Translations under genes and position numbers: made by a program
Notes under the pieces: generated by a model
Seen by the model: only the letters and a program-made list of their open reading frames with translations
Told to the model about the DNA's origin: nothing
Database searches by the model: none
From: Candidatus Nanopelagicales bacterium
GTDB lineage: Bacteria; Actinomycetota; Actinomycetes; S36-B12
DNA: 64,000 bases
Direction of reading: 5' to 3'
Assembly: GCA_018609125.1 (NCBI GenBank)
Contig: JABAYF010000028.1
Location: forward strand, 1-64,000
Shown: piece by piece, positions 27,057-35,812 of the stretch
Layout of the letters: each line of letters begins with the position of its first letter
Position numbering within the stretch: the first letter of the stretch is position 1

Positions 27057-28034
27057 ATGCGAGGTCTTGGCATAAAGTTTGCGGCACTCGCCGGCGCATC
27101 AGCGCTGGCCCTCGCCGCCTGTTCAAGTGACGATGGCGGTGGCGACGCTTCGCCGACCGCGACCGGAAACGCCGTCGTGTCCGCGTTCCCCCTGACCGGA
27201 ATTTCAGTGGCGGTGGGCTCCAAGGACTTTGATGAGCAGTTGATCCTTGGTCAGATGGTTGTTCAAGCGTTCGGTGCCGCTGGCGCTGAAGTTGATGACA
27301 AGGTCAACCTCGGTGGCACGAGCGTGGCGCGTCAAGCCCTGGAATCTGGCGATATTGACGTCTACATGGAGTACAACGGCACAGGCTGGACCGTGCATCT
27401 CGGTCAAGAGAACCCCAGCTTCGATCCAGTTGAGCTCACCACCGGAGTACGCGAACTAGATCTTGCCGAGAACGGCATCGTGTGGATCGGCCGGTCACCG
27501 TTTAACAATACCTACGGTTTCGCGTCGAGCCCTGAGGTCACCACAGCCAACGGTGGGGCGTTCACGTTGCAGACCATGATGGAGTACGTCCGGGATAACC
27601 CCGATGCAATCGTATGCATGGAATCTGAGTTTCCTGACCGCCCAGATGGCCTGATCCTGACTGAGAAAGCGACCGGTATTGAGCTGGCCCAGGATCAGCA
27701 ACGCATCTTGGACACCGGCGTCATCTACACCGAGACCGCCAACAACGTGTGTACCTTTGGCGAGGTCTTCACCACCGATGGTCGTATCCCGGCGTTGAGC
27801 CTGACGCTCGTGGAGGATCCAGGCGTCAACATTCTTTACAACGTGTCGGCATCGATGCGTGAAGAGAAGTTCAACGAGGCACCTGAGTCATTCCAGGGCA
27901 TCGTCGATGCGATCTTGGCCCCGCTGAACAACGTGCGCATGGCGGAACTCAACGCGAAGGTGTCGGCTGAAGGCGAAGAGCCGGCCGATGTTGCTCGCGA
28001 GTACCTGATTAGTGAAGGAATTATCGCCGGCTAA
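27057..28034 (+). CDS. Glycine betaine/choline-type ABC transporter substrate-binding lipoprotein
   Basis: 325 aa, ATG after GGAGGAG. Lipobox LALAAC places the lipidated Cys at about 21. The mature part (ISVAVGSKDFDEQLILGQMVVQAF, then DVYMEYNGTGWTVHLG) is the OpuAC/ProX fold of osmoprotectant-binding proteins, near the OpuCC/OsmX branch. It should hold glycine betaine, choline, carnitine or a related quaternary amine. It heads the operon and is separated from the first permease by a highly structured 134-bp spacer. Confidence 0.9.
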   Translation: MRGLGIKFAALAGASALALAACSSDDGGGDASPTATGNAVVSAFPLTGISVAVGSKDFDEQLILGQMVVQAFGAAGAEVDDKVNLGGTSVARQALESGDIDVYMEYNGTGWTVHLGQENPSFDPVELTTGVRELDLAENGIVWIGRSPFNNTYGFASSPEVTTANGGAFTLQTMMEYVRDNPDAIVCMESEFPDRPDGLILTEKATGIELAQDQQRILDTGVIYTETANNVCTFGEVFTTDGRIPALSLTLVEDPGVNILYNVSASMREEKFNEAPESFQGIVDAILAPLNNVRMAELNAKVSAEGEEPADVAREYLISEGIIAG

Positions 28035-28047
28035 TTGCCGCTATGGA

Positions 28048-28146
28048 GCTCCGTGCGGAGCACACCATGTGGGCTAGCCGTTGGCTAGCGGCGATCCATC
28101 GCTGGGTGGGCGCGTAACCCTCGGGAGTTGCGTGCCCACCCAGCGA
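28048..28146 (+). other. Three successive RNA hairpins between the binding-protein and permease genes
   Basis: Perfect inverted repeats: GCTCC/GGAGC with a 4-nt loop (28048-28061); GCTAGCC/GGCTAGC with a 3-nt loop (28073-28089); and the 13-bp TCGCTGGGTGGGC/GCCCACCCAGCGA enclosing 22 nt (28099-28146). No T tract follows the last. They are likely to stabilise the 3' end of the binding-protein mRNA or attenuate read-through, giving more binding protein than permease. Confidence 0.75.
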
Positions 28147-28168
28147 CACTGACGAATCAGGAGTATGC

Positions 28169-28825
28169 GTGGACGGCATCATTAGTTGGTGGGAGTACGT
28201 ATCTAGCCGATGGGACATTGTCCTGGCTACCCTGACGGAAACCTTGACCTATGTTGTTGCCGTCACGGTTTCAGCCGGCTTCGTGGCCATCGTGGTGGGT
28301 GTGGCTACGCGGAATCATCCCTTCGCCAAGGAACTGTCCTTGGCGATCGCTTCGGTGTTTTTAACGATCCCGTCCCTGGCTCTGTTCACGATTTTCATTC
28401 CTGTCGTAGGCCTTGGCTTTGCGCCCTCGTTCATCGCTTTGTTCCTCTACGCGCTTCTGCCGATCCTGCGCAACACCGCATCAGGACTGGACTCGGTCGA
28501 TCCCAGCGTGTTGGAGTCAGCACGCGGAATGGGACTCACGCGTTTTCAAGTGCTTCTCCAGGTACAACTGCCACTGGCCTGGCCGATCATGTTGGCCGGT
28601 ATCCGCGTGTCCGCGCTGCTCACCGTGGGCATTTCAGCTATTGCCACCCTGGTGGCCGGTGGCGGGCTGGGCGATTTCATCAAAAGTGGACTCGCTCGAC
28701 TGCCCCTACCCAATTCACTCGAAGCCATCTGGACCGGCGTGATCTTGTCGCTGGCGCTGGCGTTCACCATTGACGGGCTGCTGCGTTTGCTCGGCCGTGC
28801 CACTACACCGGCAGGCCTGCGCTAA
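28169..28825 (+). CDS. Osmoprotectant ABC transporter permease (OpuCB/OpuCD type)
   Basis: 218 aa, GTG 28169 after AGGAG. Five or six membrane spans are visible (VATLTETLTYVVAVTVSAGF, LAIASVFLTIPSLALFTIFI, IALFLYALLPILRNT, VSALLTVGISAIATLVAG). The EAA-type cytoplasmic loop is ESARGMGLTRFQVLLQVQLPLAWP. Such short permeases pair with a second one to form the channel. Second gene of the importer operon. Confidence 0.92.
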   Translation: MDGIISWWEYVSSRWDIVLATLTETLTYVVAVTVSAGFVAIVVGVATRNHPFAKELSLAIASVFLTIPSLALFTIFIPVVGLGFAPSFIALFLYALLPILRNTASGLDSVDPSVLESARGMGLTRFQVLLQVQLPLAWPIMLAGIRVSALLTVGISAIATLVAGGGLGDFIKSGLARLPLPNSLEAIWTGVILSLALAFTIDGLLRLLGRATTPAGLR

Positions 28826-28868
28826 TGCCTCACCGGTCCGTGCTTTGCCCGATTGACAAGGAGATGCC

Positions 28869-30005
28869 ATGACCCAGCCACTCATTCAGTTGCAAGACGT
28901 CACCAAGAGCTACCCCGGAGTTGATGTGCCCGCGGTGAAGTCGCTCAATCTTGACGTTGAGCCCGGTGAGATTCTGGTGCTCGTTGGACCCTCCGGTTGC
29001 GGCAAAAGCACGACTTTGCGACTCATTAACCGCATGATCGAGCCCACCTCTGGCCGCATCATTTATGAGGGAGCAGACGTTACCAAGGGCGACCCAAATG
29101 CACTGCGGCGTAGGATCGGATACGTCATTCAGCAGGTGGGCTTGTTCCCACACCGCACCATCGCCGAAAACATTGCTACGGTTCCCAAGTTGCTTGGATG
29201 GCCCAAGGCCAAGATTCGAGATCGCGTCGATGAACTTCTCGAGCTAGTGTCGATGGATCCTGCTCTGTACCGCGATCGGTACCCCAATGAACTGTCCGGC
29301 GGGCAAGCTCAGCGCGTTGGGGTGGCCCGAGCGCTCGGCGGCGATCCAGATGTCTTGCTCATGGATGAGCCCTTCGGCGCCATTGACCCGATCACCCGTG
29401 ACCGCTTGCAAAACGAGTTCCTTCGTCTGCAGGGTGAATTGAAAAAGACGATCGTGTTCGTTACGCACGACATTGATGAGGCCGTGAAAATGGGCGACCG
29501 TATCGCTATTTTGCGCGATCAAAGTGAAATTGCGCAGTTGGATCGACCCGAAAACATCCTCACTGAGCCGGCCGATGAATTTGTCGAGAACTTTCTCGGC
29601 TCCGGTGCGATCCTGAAGACTCTGACGTTGCGCCGGGTGCGGGACATCGACCTGGATCCGATGGTCACCCTGAAGCAACCGGTACATCGGGGCGAGGCAT
29701 TAACGGCGATGAACGATGCGAATACGACAACCGCGGTTTTGCTCGACGAGCGCGATCACCCCCTTCGGTGGATCGATGAACGGGCTTTGAACTCCACCAG
29801 GTCCTCACTGGAGACCAGTGGCCGTCCTATCACGGTGCAACTCCAGCCTGAGGACACCCTGCAAGATGCGTTGTCCTCCATGCTGCAATCATCAGCTGGA
29901 ATGTCGGTTGTTGTGGACGGACGAGGTCGCTATCTCGGATGCTGCACGATCGAAAGTTTGGCCGGGCTCTTGCTACCGCATGCCCCGGGAGTGCCATCGT
30001 CATGA
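28869..30005 (+). CDS. Osmoprotectant ABC transporter ATP-binding protein with C-terminal CBS region
   Basis: 378 aa. Walker A GPSGCGKST (about 40-48), Q-loop YVIQQVGLFPH, signature LSGGQAQRVGVARAL, Walker B VLLMDEPFGAID and the His switch VTHDIDEA. After residue about 245 comes a CBS-like regulatory part (QPVHRGEALTAMNDANTTTAVLL; LQPEDTLQDALSSMLQSSAGMSVVV), as in OpuCA and OpuAA, where CBS domains sense ionic strength or cyclic di-AMP. It overlaps the second permease by 4 bp. Confidence 0.94.
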   Translation: MTQPLIQLQDVTKSYPGVDVPAVKSLNLDVEPGEILVLVGPSGCGKSTTLRLINRMIEPTSGRIIYEGADVTKGDPNALRRRIGYVIQQVGLFPHRTIAENIATVPKLLGWPKAKIRDRVDELLELVSMDPALYRDRYPNELSGGQAQRVGVARALGGDPDVLLMDEPFGAIDPITRDRLQNEFLRLQGELKKTIVFVTHDIDEAVKMGDRIAILRDQSEIAQLDRPENILTEPADEFVENFLGSGAILKTLTLRRVRDIDLDPMVTLKQPVHRGEALTAMNDANTTTAVLLDERDHPLRWIDERALNSTRSSLETSGRPITVQLQPEDTLQDALSSMLQSSAGMSVVVDGRGRYLGCCTIESLAGLLLPHAPGVPSS

Positions 30006-30784
30006 CAACCGTGAGGGTGCAGACTGCACCGCAACGAAAACGGCGCTCAATTGCGTCGTGGACCTCTGATCAACTTGACCTCATCGTCACACCGGTGTTG
30101 GCGCTTGTTCTGCTGATTCTGCTGGTGACGGTGTGGACATACTCCACGTTCGATCCCACCACCGAACGCATCTTGGAGCCGGCCCAACTCGCCCGGCAAA
30201 TGTGGGAACAAACTATTTTGGCGTTCTTTTCCACGGTCCTCGTCGTGCTCATTGCTGTTCCCGTCGGCATTCTTGTGACGCGTGGCGGTGCGCCGAGAGT
30301 CAAGAACTCCATGGTCAGTGTGCTCGGTCTAGGGCAGGCAATTCCAGCCTATGGATTGATCGTTCTTTTTTTCGTGTGGCTAGGTCAAGGTGGGCTCACG
30401 GTGATCTTCGCCCTTGCCACATTCGCTTTGCTACCGGTGCTGCGCAACACCATTGTTGGCCTAGAACAGGTAGATAAATCGGTCATCGAAGCCGGTCGCG
30501 GCATGGGCATGACGGGATTTCAATCCCTCACCAAGATCGAATTGCCCTTAGCCGTTCCCATCATCATTGCCGGAATTCGAACCGCGACCGTGATCAACGT
30601 GGGCATGGCATCGCTGGCTTTCTTGATCGGTGGCGGTGGCCTCGGTGAGACAATCAACGCCGGCCTGAAACTCAATCGGCCCACCGCTATCTTCATCGGT
30701 GCGGTTCTTGTGGCGCTGCTGGCTCTGATTTTCGATTTCTTGGGCGGCCTGGCGCAACGGTACTTGCGGCCGAAGGGCCTTTAG
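30002..30784 (+). CDS. Osmoprotectant ABC transporter permease, second subunit
   Basis: 260 aa from ATG 30002, overlapping the ATPase stop as ATGA; the open frame before it lies inside the ATPase gene. A basic N-terminus is followed by six membrane spans. The EAA loop EAGRGMGMTGFQSLTKIELPLAVPI closely parallels the first permease, indicating old duplication. A larger periplasmic loop lies between spans 1 and 2 (YSTFDPTTERILEPAQLARQ). Last gene of the four-gene importer; its end faces a convergent lipoprotein gene. Confidence 0.92.
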   Translation: MTTVRVQTAPQRKRRSIASWTSDQLDLIVTPVLALVLLILLVTVWTYSTFDPTTERILEPAQLARQMWEQTILAFFSTVLVVLIAVPVGILVTRGGAPRVKNSMVSVLGLGQAIPAYGLIVLFFVWLGQGGLTVIFALATFALLPVLRNTIVGLEQVDKSVIEAGRGMGMTGFQSLTKIELPLAVPIIIAGIRTATVINVGMASLAFLIGGGGLGETINAGLKLNRPTAIFIGAVLVALLALIFDFLGGLAQRYLRPKGL

Positions 30785-30795
30785 CGCAGCACGCG

Positions 30796-31251
30796 TTAGT
30801 TTTGCCCCGGGTCTTGTTGCCATCGGCTGGCCACGTCTCGACACTCCAACAGCACCACGTTGCTAGCCGCCTTTAGATTGTCCCAATCTGTCGAAGTGAG
30901 ACCAGCCGTCGGGATCTGGCCGAGCTCAGCTGCCGCGGCGAACTGCACGGCCGCGGATTCCAGAACCCCGGTGGCATCGGCGAGTGACCCCCAACGTGCG
31001 TCCTGTGCTGTTGCTGCCACGGCCGATGCGTGCTGACGAGTGGCCCGTGCCGCGTTCGCCACCAGAGTCTGCGTGTTCAGATCGTTGATGTCACCTTGAT
31101 CGGTTCGACCAGCAGGGGTGGCGGTGGTCTCGTCAGAAGCGCTCAGACCACACGCAGCAGCCGCCAGTCCAACGCTGTCAAGGTCTGCCGATGAGGTGCA
31201 GCCGAGAAGAACCATGAAGGGACCACAGCAGGCGAGCGGCAGCGATCTCAT
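30796..31251 (-). CDS. Putative lipoprotein, function unknown
   Basis: 151 aa from ATG 31251; an in-frame ATG at 31287 would put 12 extra residues before the signal sequence. The N-terminus MRSLPLACCGPFMVLLGC ends in a lipobox with the lipidated Cys at 18. The mature chain is Ala/Thr-rich and helical, ending in a short segment with LLECRDVASRW. I do not recognise a family. It converges on the betaine operon and diverges from ppk2, whose start is 45 bp away. Confidence 0.55.
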   Translation of the reverse strand: MRSLPLACCGPFMVLLGCTSSADLDSVGLAAAACGLSASDETTATPAGRTDQGDINDLNTQTLVANAARATRQHASAVAATAQDARWGSLADATGVLESAAVQFAAAAELGQIPTAGLTSTDWDNLKAASNVVLLECRDVASRWQQDPGQN

Positions 31252-31296
31252 GCAATCCACACTCTCACGGTGCGCTTTGGATGGCACAATGACGTC

Positions 31297-32166
31297 ATGG
31301 CCAAAGGACCAGGGAGCACTCAGGGCAGCGCGAGTTCAACGAAGCGACCGGCGCGCATGCCCAAAAAGCTTTATGAGTCGACCCTTTACGCACTGCAGGC
31401 CCAACTGGTTGAGATGCAGGAGTGGGTCAAGACCAGCGGGTCACGGGTCGTGGTCATCTTTGAGGGTCGCGATGCGGCGGGCAAGGGATCAACCATTAAG
31501 CGGGTCACCGAATACCTCAATCCGCGGATGGCGCGGATCGTCGCCCTCCCCACACCAACAGAACGGGAAAAGACCGAATGGTACTTCCAGCGATTCATTG
31601 AGCATCTGCCCGCGGCAGGCGAAATAGTGCTGTTCGATCGATCCTGGTACAACCGGGCGGGCGTGGAACGAGTGATGGATTTTTGTACGCCGGAGGAATA
31701 CCAGCGTTTCCTGCATCAGGCGCCGATTTTTGAACGACTGCTCGTGGAGGACGGCATCTTTCTGCGAAAGTACTGGTTCAGTGTCAGTAATTCCGAGCAA
31801 GAACGTCGGTTTCAGTCACGTCTGGACGATCCCATGCGGCGGTGGAAACTTTCGCCCATGGACCTAGAGTCCATCCTTCGTTGGGAAACTTATTCGCGCG
31901 CCAAAGACGAAATGATGGTGCACACCGATACCCCCGACGCGCATTGGTTTGAAGTGGAAGCCGACGATAAGCGAAAAGCACGCATTAATACGATTCACCA
32001 TCTGTTGTCGTCAGTTCCTTACCAGCCGGTACAGCGACCAGCCTTAGTCCTCCCTGCTCGCCCGCCCGGTAATGGGTATCAGCGACCACCGCGTGAGCTG
32101 TTCCATCACGTTCCCGACTATGCCAGCACAGTGGTCAAGGCGTCGGAGAAGTCGAAGTCGAAGTAG
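31297..32166 (+). CDS. ppk2: Polyphosphate kinase 2
   Basis: 289 aa from ATG 31297. A short basic tail precedes the PPK2 core: Walker A FEGRDAAGKGSTIKR (55-69), the lid LFDRSWYNRAGVERVMDF (112-129), WYFQRFIEHLPAAGE, and KYWFSVS with SRLDDPMRRWKLSPMD. PPK2 transfers phosphate between polyphosphate and nucleotides, usually GDP/GTP or ADP/ATP. One PPK2 domain is present, so it is class I or III. Its last 32 bp overlap the convergent YihY-family gene. Confidence 0.94.
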   Translation: MAKGPGSTQGSASSTKRPARMPKKLYESTLYALQAQLVEMQEWVKTSGSRVVVIFEGRDAAGKGSTIKRVTEYLNPRMARIVALPTPTEREKTEWYFQRFIEHLPAAGEIVLFDRSWYNRAGVERVMDFCTPEEYQRFLHQAPIFERLLVEDGIFLRKYWFSVSNSEQERRFQSRLDDPMRRWKLSPMDLESILRWETYSRAKDEMMVHTDTPDAHWFEVEADDKRKARINTIHHLLSSVPYQPVQRPALVLPARPPGNGYQRPPRELFHHVPDYASTVVKASEKSKSK

Positions 32167-33076
32167 CCCCCGCGTCCTGGGGGGTGCGGTCGGCGATCAC
32201 TTGTCTAGTGGGTTGCCACTGACCGTTGACCAGCCCGCCAATAAGCATGACGTAGCTAGCGACGTAGAGCACTAACATGATCACGACCGTGCCAGCGAGT
32301 GCGCCGTAGACGGACTGGAAACGCACGGTGAAATTCAGCGCGACACCTAGTCCGACGTAGACGCCCATCAGACCTATGGAAGCGATGACCGCACCGACGA
32401 GCCGCGGTAGATGTGAATTCTTGCCGCCGATCGCATAGGTGAAGATTCCCATCATGACCCCAATCAGAAGAGTGAAGGCAAGGATGGCTAGAGCCAGGAA
32501 ACCTATTGGGCGCCAAAAACTTTCCAATGAAGTGACATAGGCGGAGGTCGTGGTGGTGGCAATGGTGATAGTGGCCAGGCACACGATGAGCAGGTAACTA
32601 GCGCCGAAAGCTCGAAGTCGGGCCAGCAGATATACCCGCGGTGGAAGCGCATACGCCAAGCGCAGCCCACGGGACAGGTTAAAGATTCCAGAAGATGCAG
32701 ACCACGCCGAAACGGATAGTGAAATGATCAGCGCCCAAGACACGGTTGAGGGCGAATTTTGGGCACCAACCTGCACCTGTTGCAAAACGGCTGCTCCGAA
32801 AGATCCCGGGCTGAGTTCGTTGACGCGCGCCACGATGCTGTCGAGTTGTTCGGGTTGCAAGAAAACGCCGAGCAGCGCCAGGGTGGCAATAAGAGCAGGA
32901 AACAACGCAATGATAAACCAAAACGCCACACCCGCTGCGGATAGACCTATCTGTGCTGATCCCTGGCGTGCGATGACTCGCCGAATAAGGATGTAGCCGA
33001 AATCCATTCGTGGATGGCTTTGGGCGAAATGACTCGCGCGCTCAGACAGGTGAATCGTTGCCCAGGGGGTGCGCAC
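32135..33076 (-). CDS. YihY/UPF0761-family inner-membrane protein
   Basis: 313 aa, GTG start at 33076 sharing a base with the preceding stop. Six membrane spans can be read (GVAFWFIIALFPALIATLALLG, ALIISLSVSAWSASSGIFNL, LLIVCLATITIATTTTSAYV, GFLALAILAFTLLIGVMMGI, LVGAVIASIGLMGVYVG, VVIMLVLYVASYVMLIGG). This matches the YihY family once called ribonuclease BN, and no nuclease role is expected. Function unknown. The 3' end overlaps ppk2 head-on. Confidence 0.88.
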   Translation of the reverse strand: MRTPWATIHLSERASHFAQSHPRMDFGYILIRRVIARQGSAQIGLSAAGVAFWFIIALFPALIATLALLGVFLQPEQLDSIVARVNELSPGSFGAAVLQQVQVGAQNSPSTVSWALIISLSVSAWSASSGIFNLSRGLRLAYALPPRVYLLARLRAFGASYLLIVCLATITIATTTTSAYVTSLESFWRPIGFLALAILAFTLLIGVMMGIFTYAIGGKNSHLPRLVGAVIASIGLMGVYVGLGVALNFTVRFQSVYGALAGTVVIMLVLYVASYVMLIGGLVNGQWQPTRQVIADRTPQDAGATSTSTSPTP

Positions 33077-33888
33077 TAGTTGCCTAGTTTCTTGATGAGG
33101 TGACGTGTCATTGCAGATGTTGCTCGCGCTGTTGGATGAAGAATGTCGTCAATTCGTTCACCGGGCAGTGCATACCACGGGTGTTGAGCACATAGTGAGC
33201 GTTGATCAACCGAGCGCGGCCAATCAATGAAGTCTGCGGTGCTGGGTGTTCCACGCCACAGCGCCCGATCAAGGTCTCGCTGTACTGCGGTCATGAGTTG
33301 TGTGCGGTCTTGAGGTAGCAAGTGGGCGCACTGCAGTGGGGAGTGGATCAAGCGTGGGTAGCCCAACACCACGATGTCGGCATCGGGTGCGGCGCTCCTA
33401 ATGCGCTGAATCTGTGCCCGCAGACGTGTCACGAAGCCCGGGAGTTGCGCTCGGGCGGTACGAACAGCCGATTGGCAGGTGGCATGACTGGCAATGAGAC
33501 ACGATCCGGCAAGATTAACGAATCCGATGTCGTTGCCACCCACTTGAATCAAGACCACTTCACTGTTGCGCGGAATGTGGCTGATCGATTGCGCCACCTG
33601 GCTGAGGGTTCCTCCAGGGCAGGACAGGTCTATAAGGGTCGAACCACGTTTGCGGGCGAATCGGTTGGCAAAGGAACGGTCGGAACGGCGGCACCCGTCG
33701 TTCACCGAATACCGGCCGGCACCGATCCCGGCCATAAACGAGTCGCCCAGCGCCACCACCGGGGCCGGGCGAAACGATGGTGCGGCGGGTGCGACTTCAT
33801 CGCCGTGAGCCGGGTTCGCGACCCCGAGCGCCACCACGACTGCAAGCGCCGTAAACAGACCTAAAACAGAGCGAAAATACCGATGCAT
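33076..33888 (-). CDS. Secreted SGNH/GDSL hydrolase
   Basis: About 270 aa from ATG 33888, which begins a clean signal peptide (MHRYFRSVLGLFTALAVVV...NPAHG); a GTG at 33915 is possible. The open frame before that overlaps the preceding gene and is not coding. Block I is VVALGDSFMAG (GDS with the nucleophile Ser), block III is VGGNDIGF, and block V is DDILHPTARA with Asp and His. It should be an exported esterase or lipase-like enzyme; the substrate is unknown. Four or more Cys in the mature part may form disulfides. Confidence 0.87.
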   Translation of the reverse strand: MHRYFRSVLGLFTALAVVVALGVANPAHGDEVAPAAPSFRPAPVVALGDSFMAGIGAGRYSVNDGCRRSDRSFANRFARKRGSTLIDLSCPGGTLSQVAQSISHIPRNSEVVLIQVGGNDIGFVNLAGSCLIASHATCQSAVRTARAQLPGFVTRLRAQIQRIRSAAPDADIVVLGYPRLIHSPLQCAHLLPQDRTQLMTAVQRDLDRALWRGTPSTADFIDWPRSVDQRSLCAQHPWYALPGERIDDILHPTARATSAMTRHLIKKLGN

Positions 33889-33928
33889 GACGGGCACGCT
33901 AGGGGAGGTAGTCACGTCGTGGCCATGT

Positions 33929-34696
33929 CTAGTTCCGGGCCTGTGGAGTCGCGGGCCTGATGAGGTACCTGAGCATGAGTAAGGATTCCGCCTGCAGGAC
34001 GTGGGCGAGTTCTGCTGATCGCGGCCCATCCTGCAGCGGCGAGCCCTGCAGGATTGAAAGCGCCTGTCCATCAACAAGAAGCGGGGCGAGGCTGATGTCG
34101 AGTTCGTCGAGTAGGTCAGCGTGCATCAACTCGCTCAAAACGCTGGGCCCCCCTTCACAATGAATGCGGCGATGCCCGAGTTGGACCAGAGCATCGACTA
34201 TCGCGGCTCCATTGATCTGCGCTGGTGCGCAATCCACGATCTGAGCCACCGATTCAAGCTCGGTGCGCTTTTCGCTCGGTGCCTTCGCCGTGGTGAGAAC
34301 GAGAGGACGGACCATCGGGTCCTGGGGGAATTCGCGTGCCTGGGAAAAAATTCGGTCATTCGCATCAAGATTGAGTTGCCCGCTGACGATCGCTAGCCGA
34401 GGTGGGGTTTGCTGGGCATCGGTCGAGGGGAGTGGCCCATAGTTTTCTGCCCTAACGGTGCCAGCTCCTACGAGGACGACATCGGCGGTGCTGCGTAAAT
34501 GATGGAAGACCTTCTTGTCGGCCACCGGAGAAATAACGCCACTAAGCCCATTTGGACCCTGCGCCTTTCCATCAAGCGTCGAGACCATATTTGCGCGCAC
34601 CCACACCGCGTCTGTGGGCCACGGATAGAGCTCGTTGAGGAAGTCGGAGAGAGTCGCATCGGAGATTTCTTGACCCCGCGGGAACACCAGGCGCAT
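33929..34696 (-). CDS. Pyrimidine reductase family protein (RibD C-terminal/DHFR-like)
   Basis: 255 aa. The pattern WVRANMVSTLDGKAQGP, then STADVVLVGAGTVRAENYG, and RIHCEGGPSVLSELMHADLLDELDISLAPLL is the RibD C-terminal domain of riboflavin synthesis, an NADPH-dependent reductase with a DHFR fold. No deaminase domain is attached. Such stand-alone forms are common in actinobacteria and their role is unsettled. The gene lies 14 bp from the divergent zapE start. Confidence 0.88.
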   Translation of the reverse strand: MRLVFPRGQEISDATLSDFLNELYPWPTDAVWVRANMVSTLDGKAQGPNGLSGVISPVADKKVFHHLRSTADVVLVGAGTVRAENYGPLPSTDAQQTPPRLAIVSGQLNLDANDRIFSQAREFPQDPMVRPLVLTTAKAPSEKRTELESVAQIVDCAPAQINGAAIVDALVQLGHRRIHCEGGPSVLSELMHADLLDELDISLAPLLVDGQALSILQGSPLQDGPRSAELAHVLQAESLLMLRYLIRPATPQARN

Positions 34697-34710
34697 CGGT
34701 CTATCTTTGC

Positions 34711-35772
34711 ATGCGTACCCTCCCTACTGTGGTTGCCCGATTGATTGACCGGAACCCGCAGGTCAGCACTGCACGGTTGCTTGAGCAGCTTCGCCCGCCA
34801 CCGCATTTTTCATCGGTGACCTTTGACACGTATGTACCCGCGGCTGACGAACCTACTCAGGGTGCAGCTGTAGCGGCACTGCGAGCATTCGTGGCCCGAG
34901 CGAGCCCGGCCCAGGACCAAAGTTCCCAGCGACGCCGAGCGCGTCGGTGGCTCCGCGGGGGCGCCCCGCCAGAGGACCGGCCAGGGGTTTACCTTGATGG
35001 GGGATTCGGCGTGGGCAAGACGCACCTGCTGGCTTCAACCTGGCACGCATGGCCGGGGCGGGCAGCATTTGGCACCTTCGTTGAGTACACACATCTGGTG
35101 GGTGCCCTGGGTTTCGCGACCGCTGTTGACATGCTGTGCGGCTATCAACTGATCTGTATTGATGAGTTTGAGTTGGATGACCCTGGCGACACGGTGCTGA
35201 TGGCAAGCCTGCTCGGAAGACTCGTTGATGCCGGTGTGGCATTGGCGGCGACCTCCAATACATTGCCCGACCGGCTCGGTGAGGGCCGCTTCGCCGCTGA
35301 AGATTTCTTGCGTGAAATCCAACGACTTTCTGCCTCCTTCGAGGTGGTTCGCATTGACGGTGCGGATTACCGTCACCGTGGCCTAGCGCAGGCGCCAGAG
35401 CCGCTCAGTGAAGAGGTGTTGCGTGTGCGCGCGGAGGAGGCTGGCGATGAAGCAGTCGTCACGCTAGACGACTTCCGTCAGCTACAGGTTCACCTATCGA
35501 CGCTGCATCCATCCCGCTATGGCGCCCTGGTTGACGGAATTAGTGCGGTGCATTTACAAGACGTGCGAACTCTCACCGATCAGGTGCAGGCTCTGCGCAC
35601 CGTGGTACTCATCGATCGGTTGTATGACCGGGGGATCACGGTGGTAGCGAGCGGGGTGAAACTGGACCGTTTATTTAGCGATTCAATGTTGGCCGGGGGA
35701 TATCGAAAGAAGTACCGACGTGCGCTTTCGCGCATTTTGGTACTTGCGCGTGACGGCGACACGGACACGTAG
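34711..35772 (+). CDS. zapE: ZapE/AFG1-family ATPase
   Basis: 353 aa. Walker A is GVYLDGGFGVGKTHLL (about 92-107). Walker B is LICIDEFELDDPGD, followed by sensor region LAATSNTLPDRLGEGRF and YRHRGLAQAPEPLS. This is the AFG1-like/ZapE family, which in Escherichia coli acts at the Z ring during division. The start is 14 bp from the divergent reductase gene, with no room for a Shine-Dalgarno site, so the mRNA is probably leaderless. Confidence 0.9.
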   Translation: MRTLPTVVARLIDRNPQVSTARLLEQLRPPPHFSSVTFDTYVPAADEPTQGAAVAALRAFVARASPAQDQSSQRRRARRWLRGGAPPEDRPGVYLDGGFGVGKTHLLASTWHAWPGRAAFGTFVEYTHLVGALGFATAVDMLCGYQLICIDEFELDDPGDTVLMASLLGRLVDAGVALAATSNTLPDRLGEGRFAAEDFLREIQRLSASFEVVRIDGADYRHRGLAQAPEPLSEEVLRVRAEEAGDEAVVTLDDFRQLQVHLSTLHPSRYGALVDGISAVHLQDVRTLTDQVQALRTVVLIDRLYDRGITVVASGVKLDRLFSDSMLAGGYRKKYRRALSRILVLARDGDTDT

Positions 35773-35775
35773 ACC

Positions 35776-35806
35776 TTGATCGGCCGGTCTGGTGATGTGT
35801 CATAGT
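35776..35806 (+). promoter_or_regulatory. Candidate promoter of the small GlsB/YeaQ gene
   Basis: TTGATC and CATAGT are separated by 19 bp, and CATAGT ends 6 nt before the ATG at 35813. The geometry fits a leaderless transcript. No Shine-Dalgarno sequence is visible. Confidence 0.35.
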
Positions 35807-35812
35807 GTGCAG

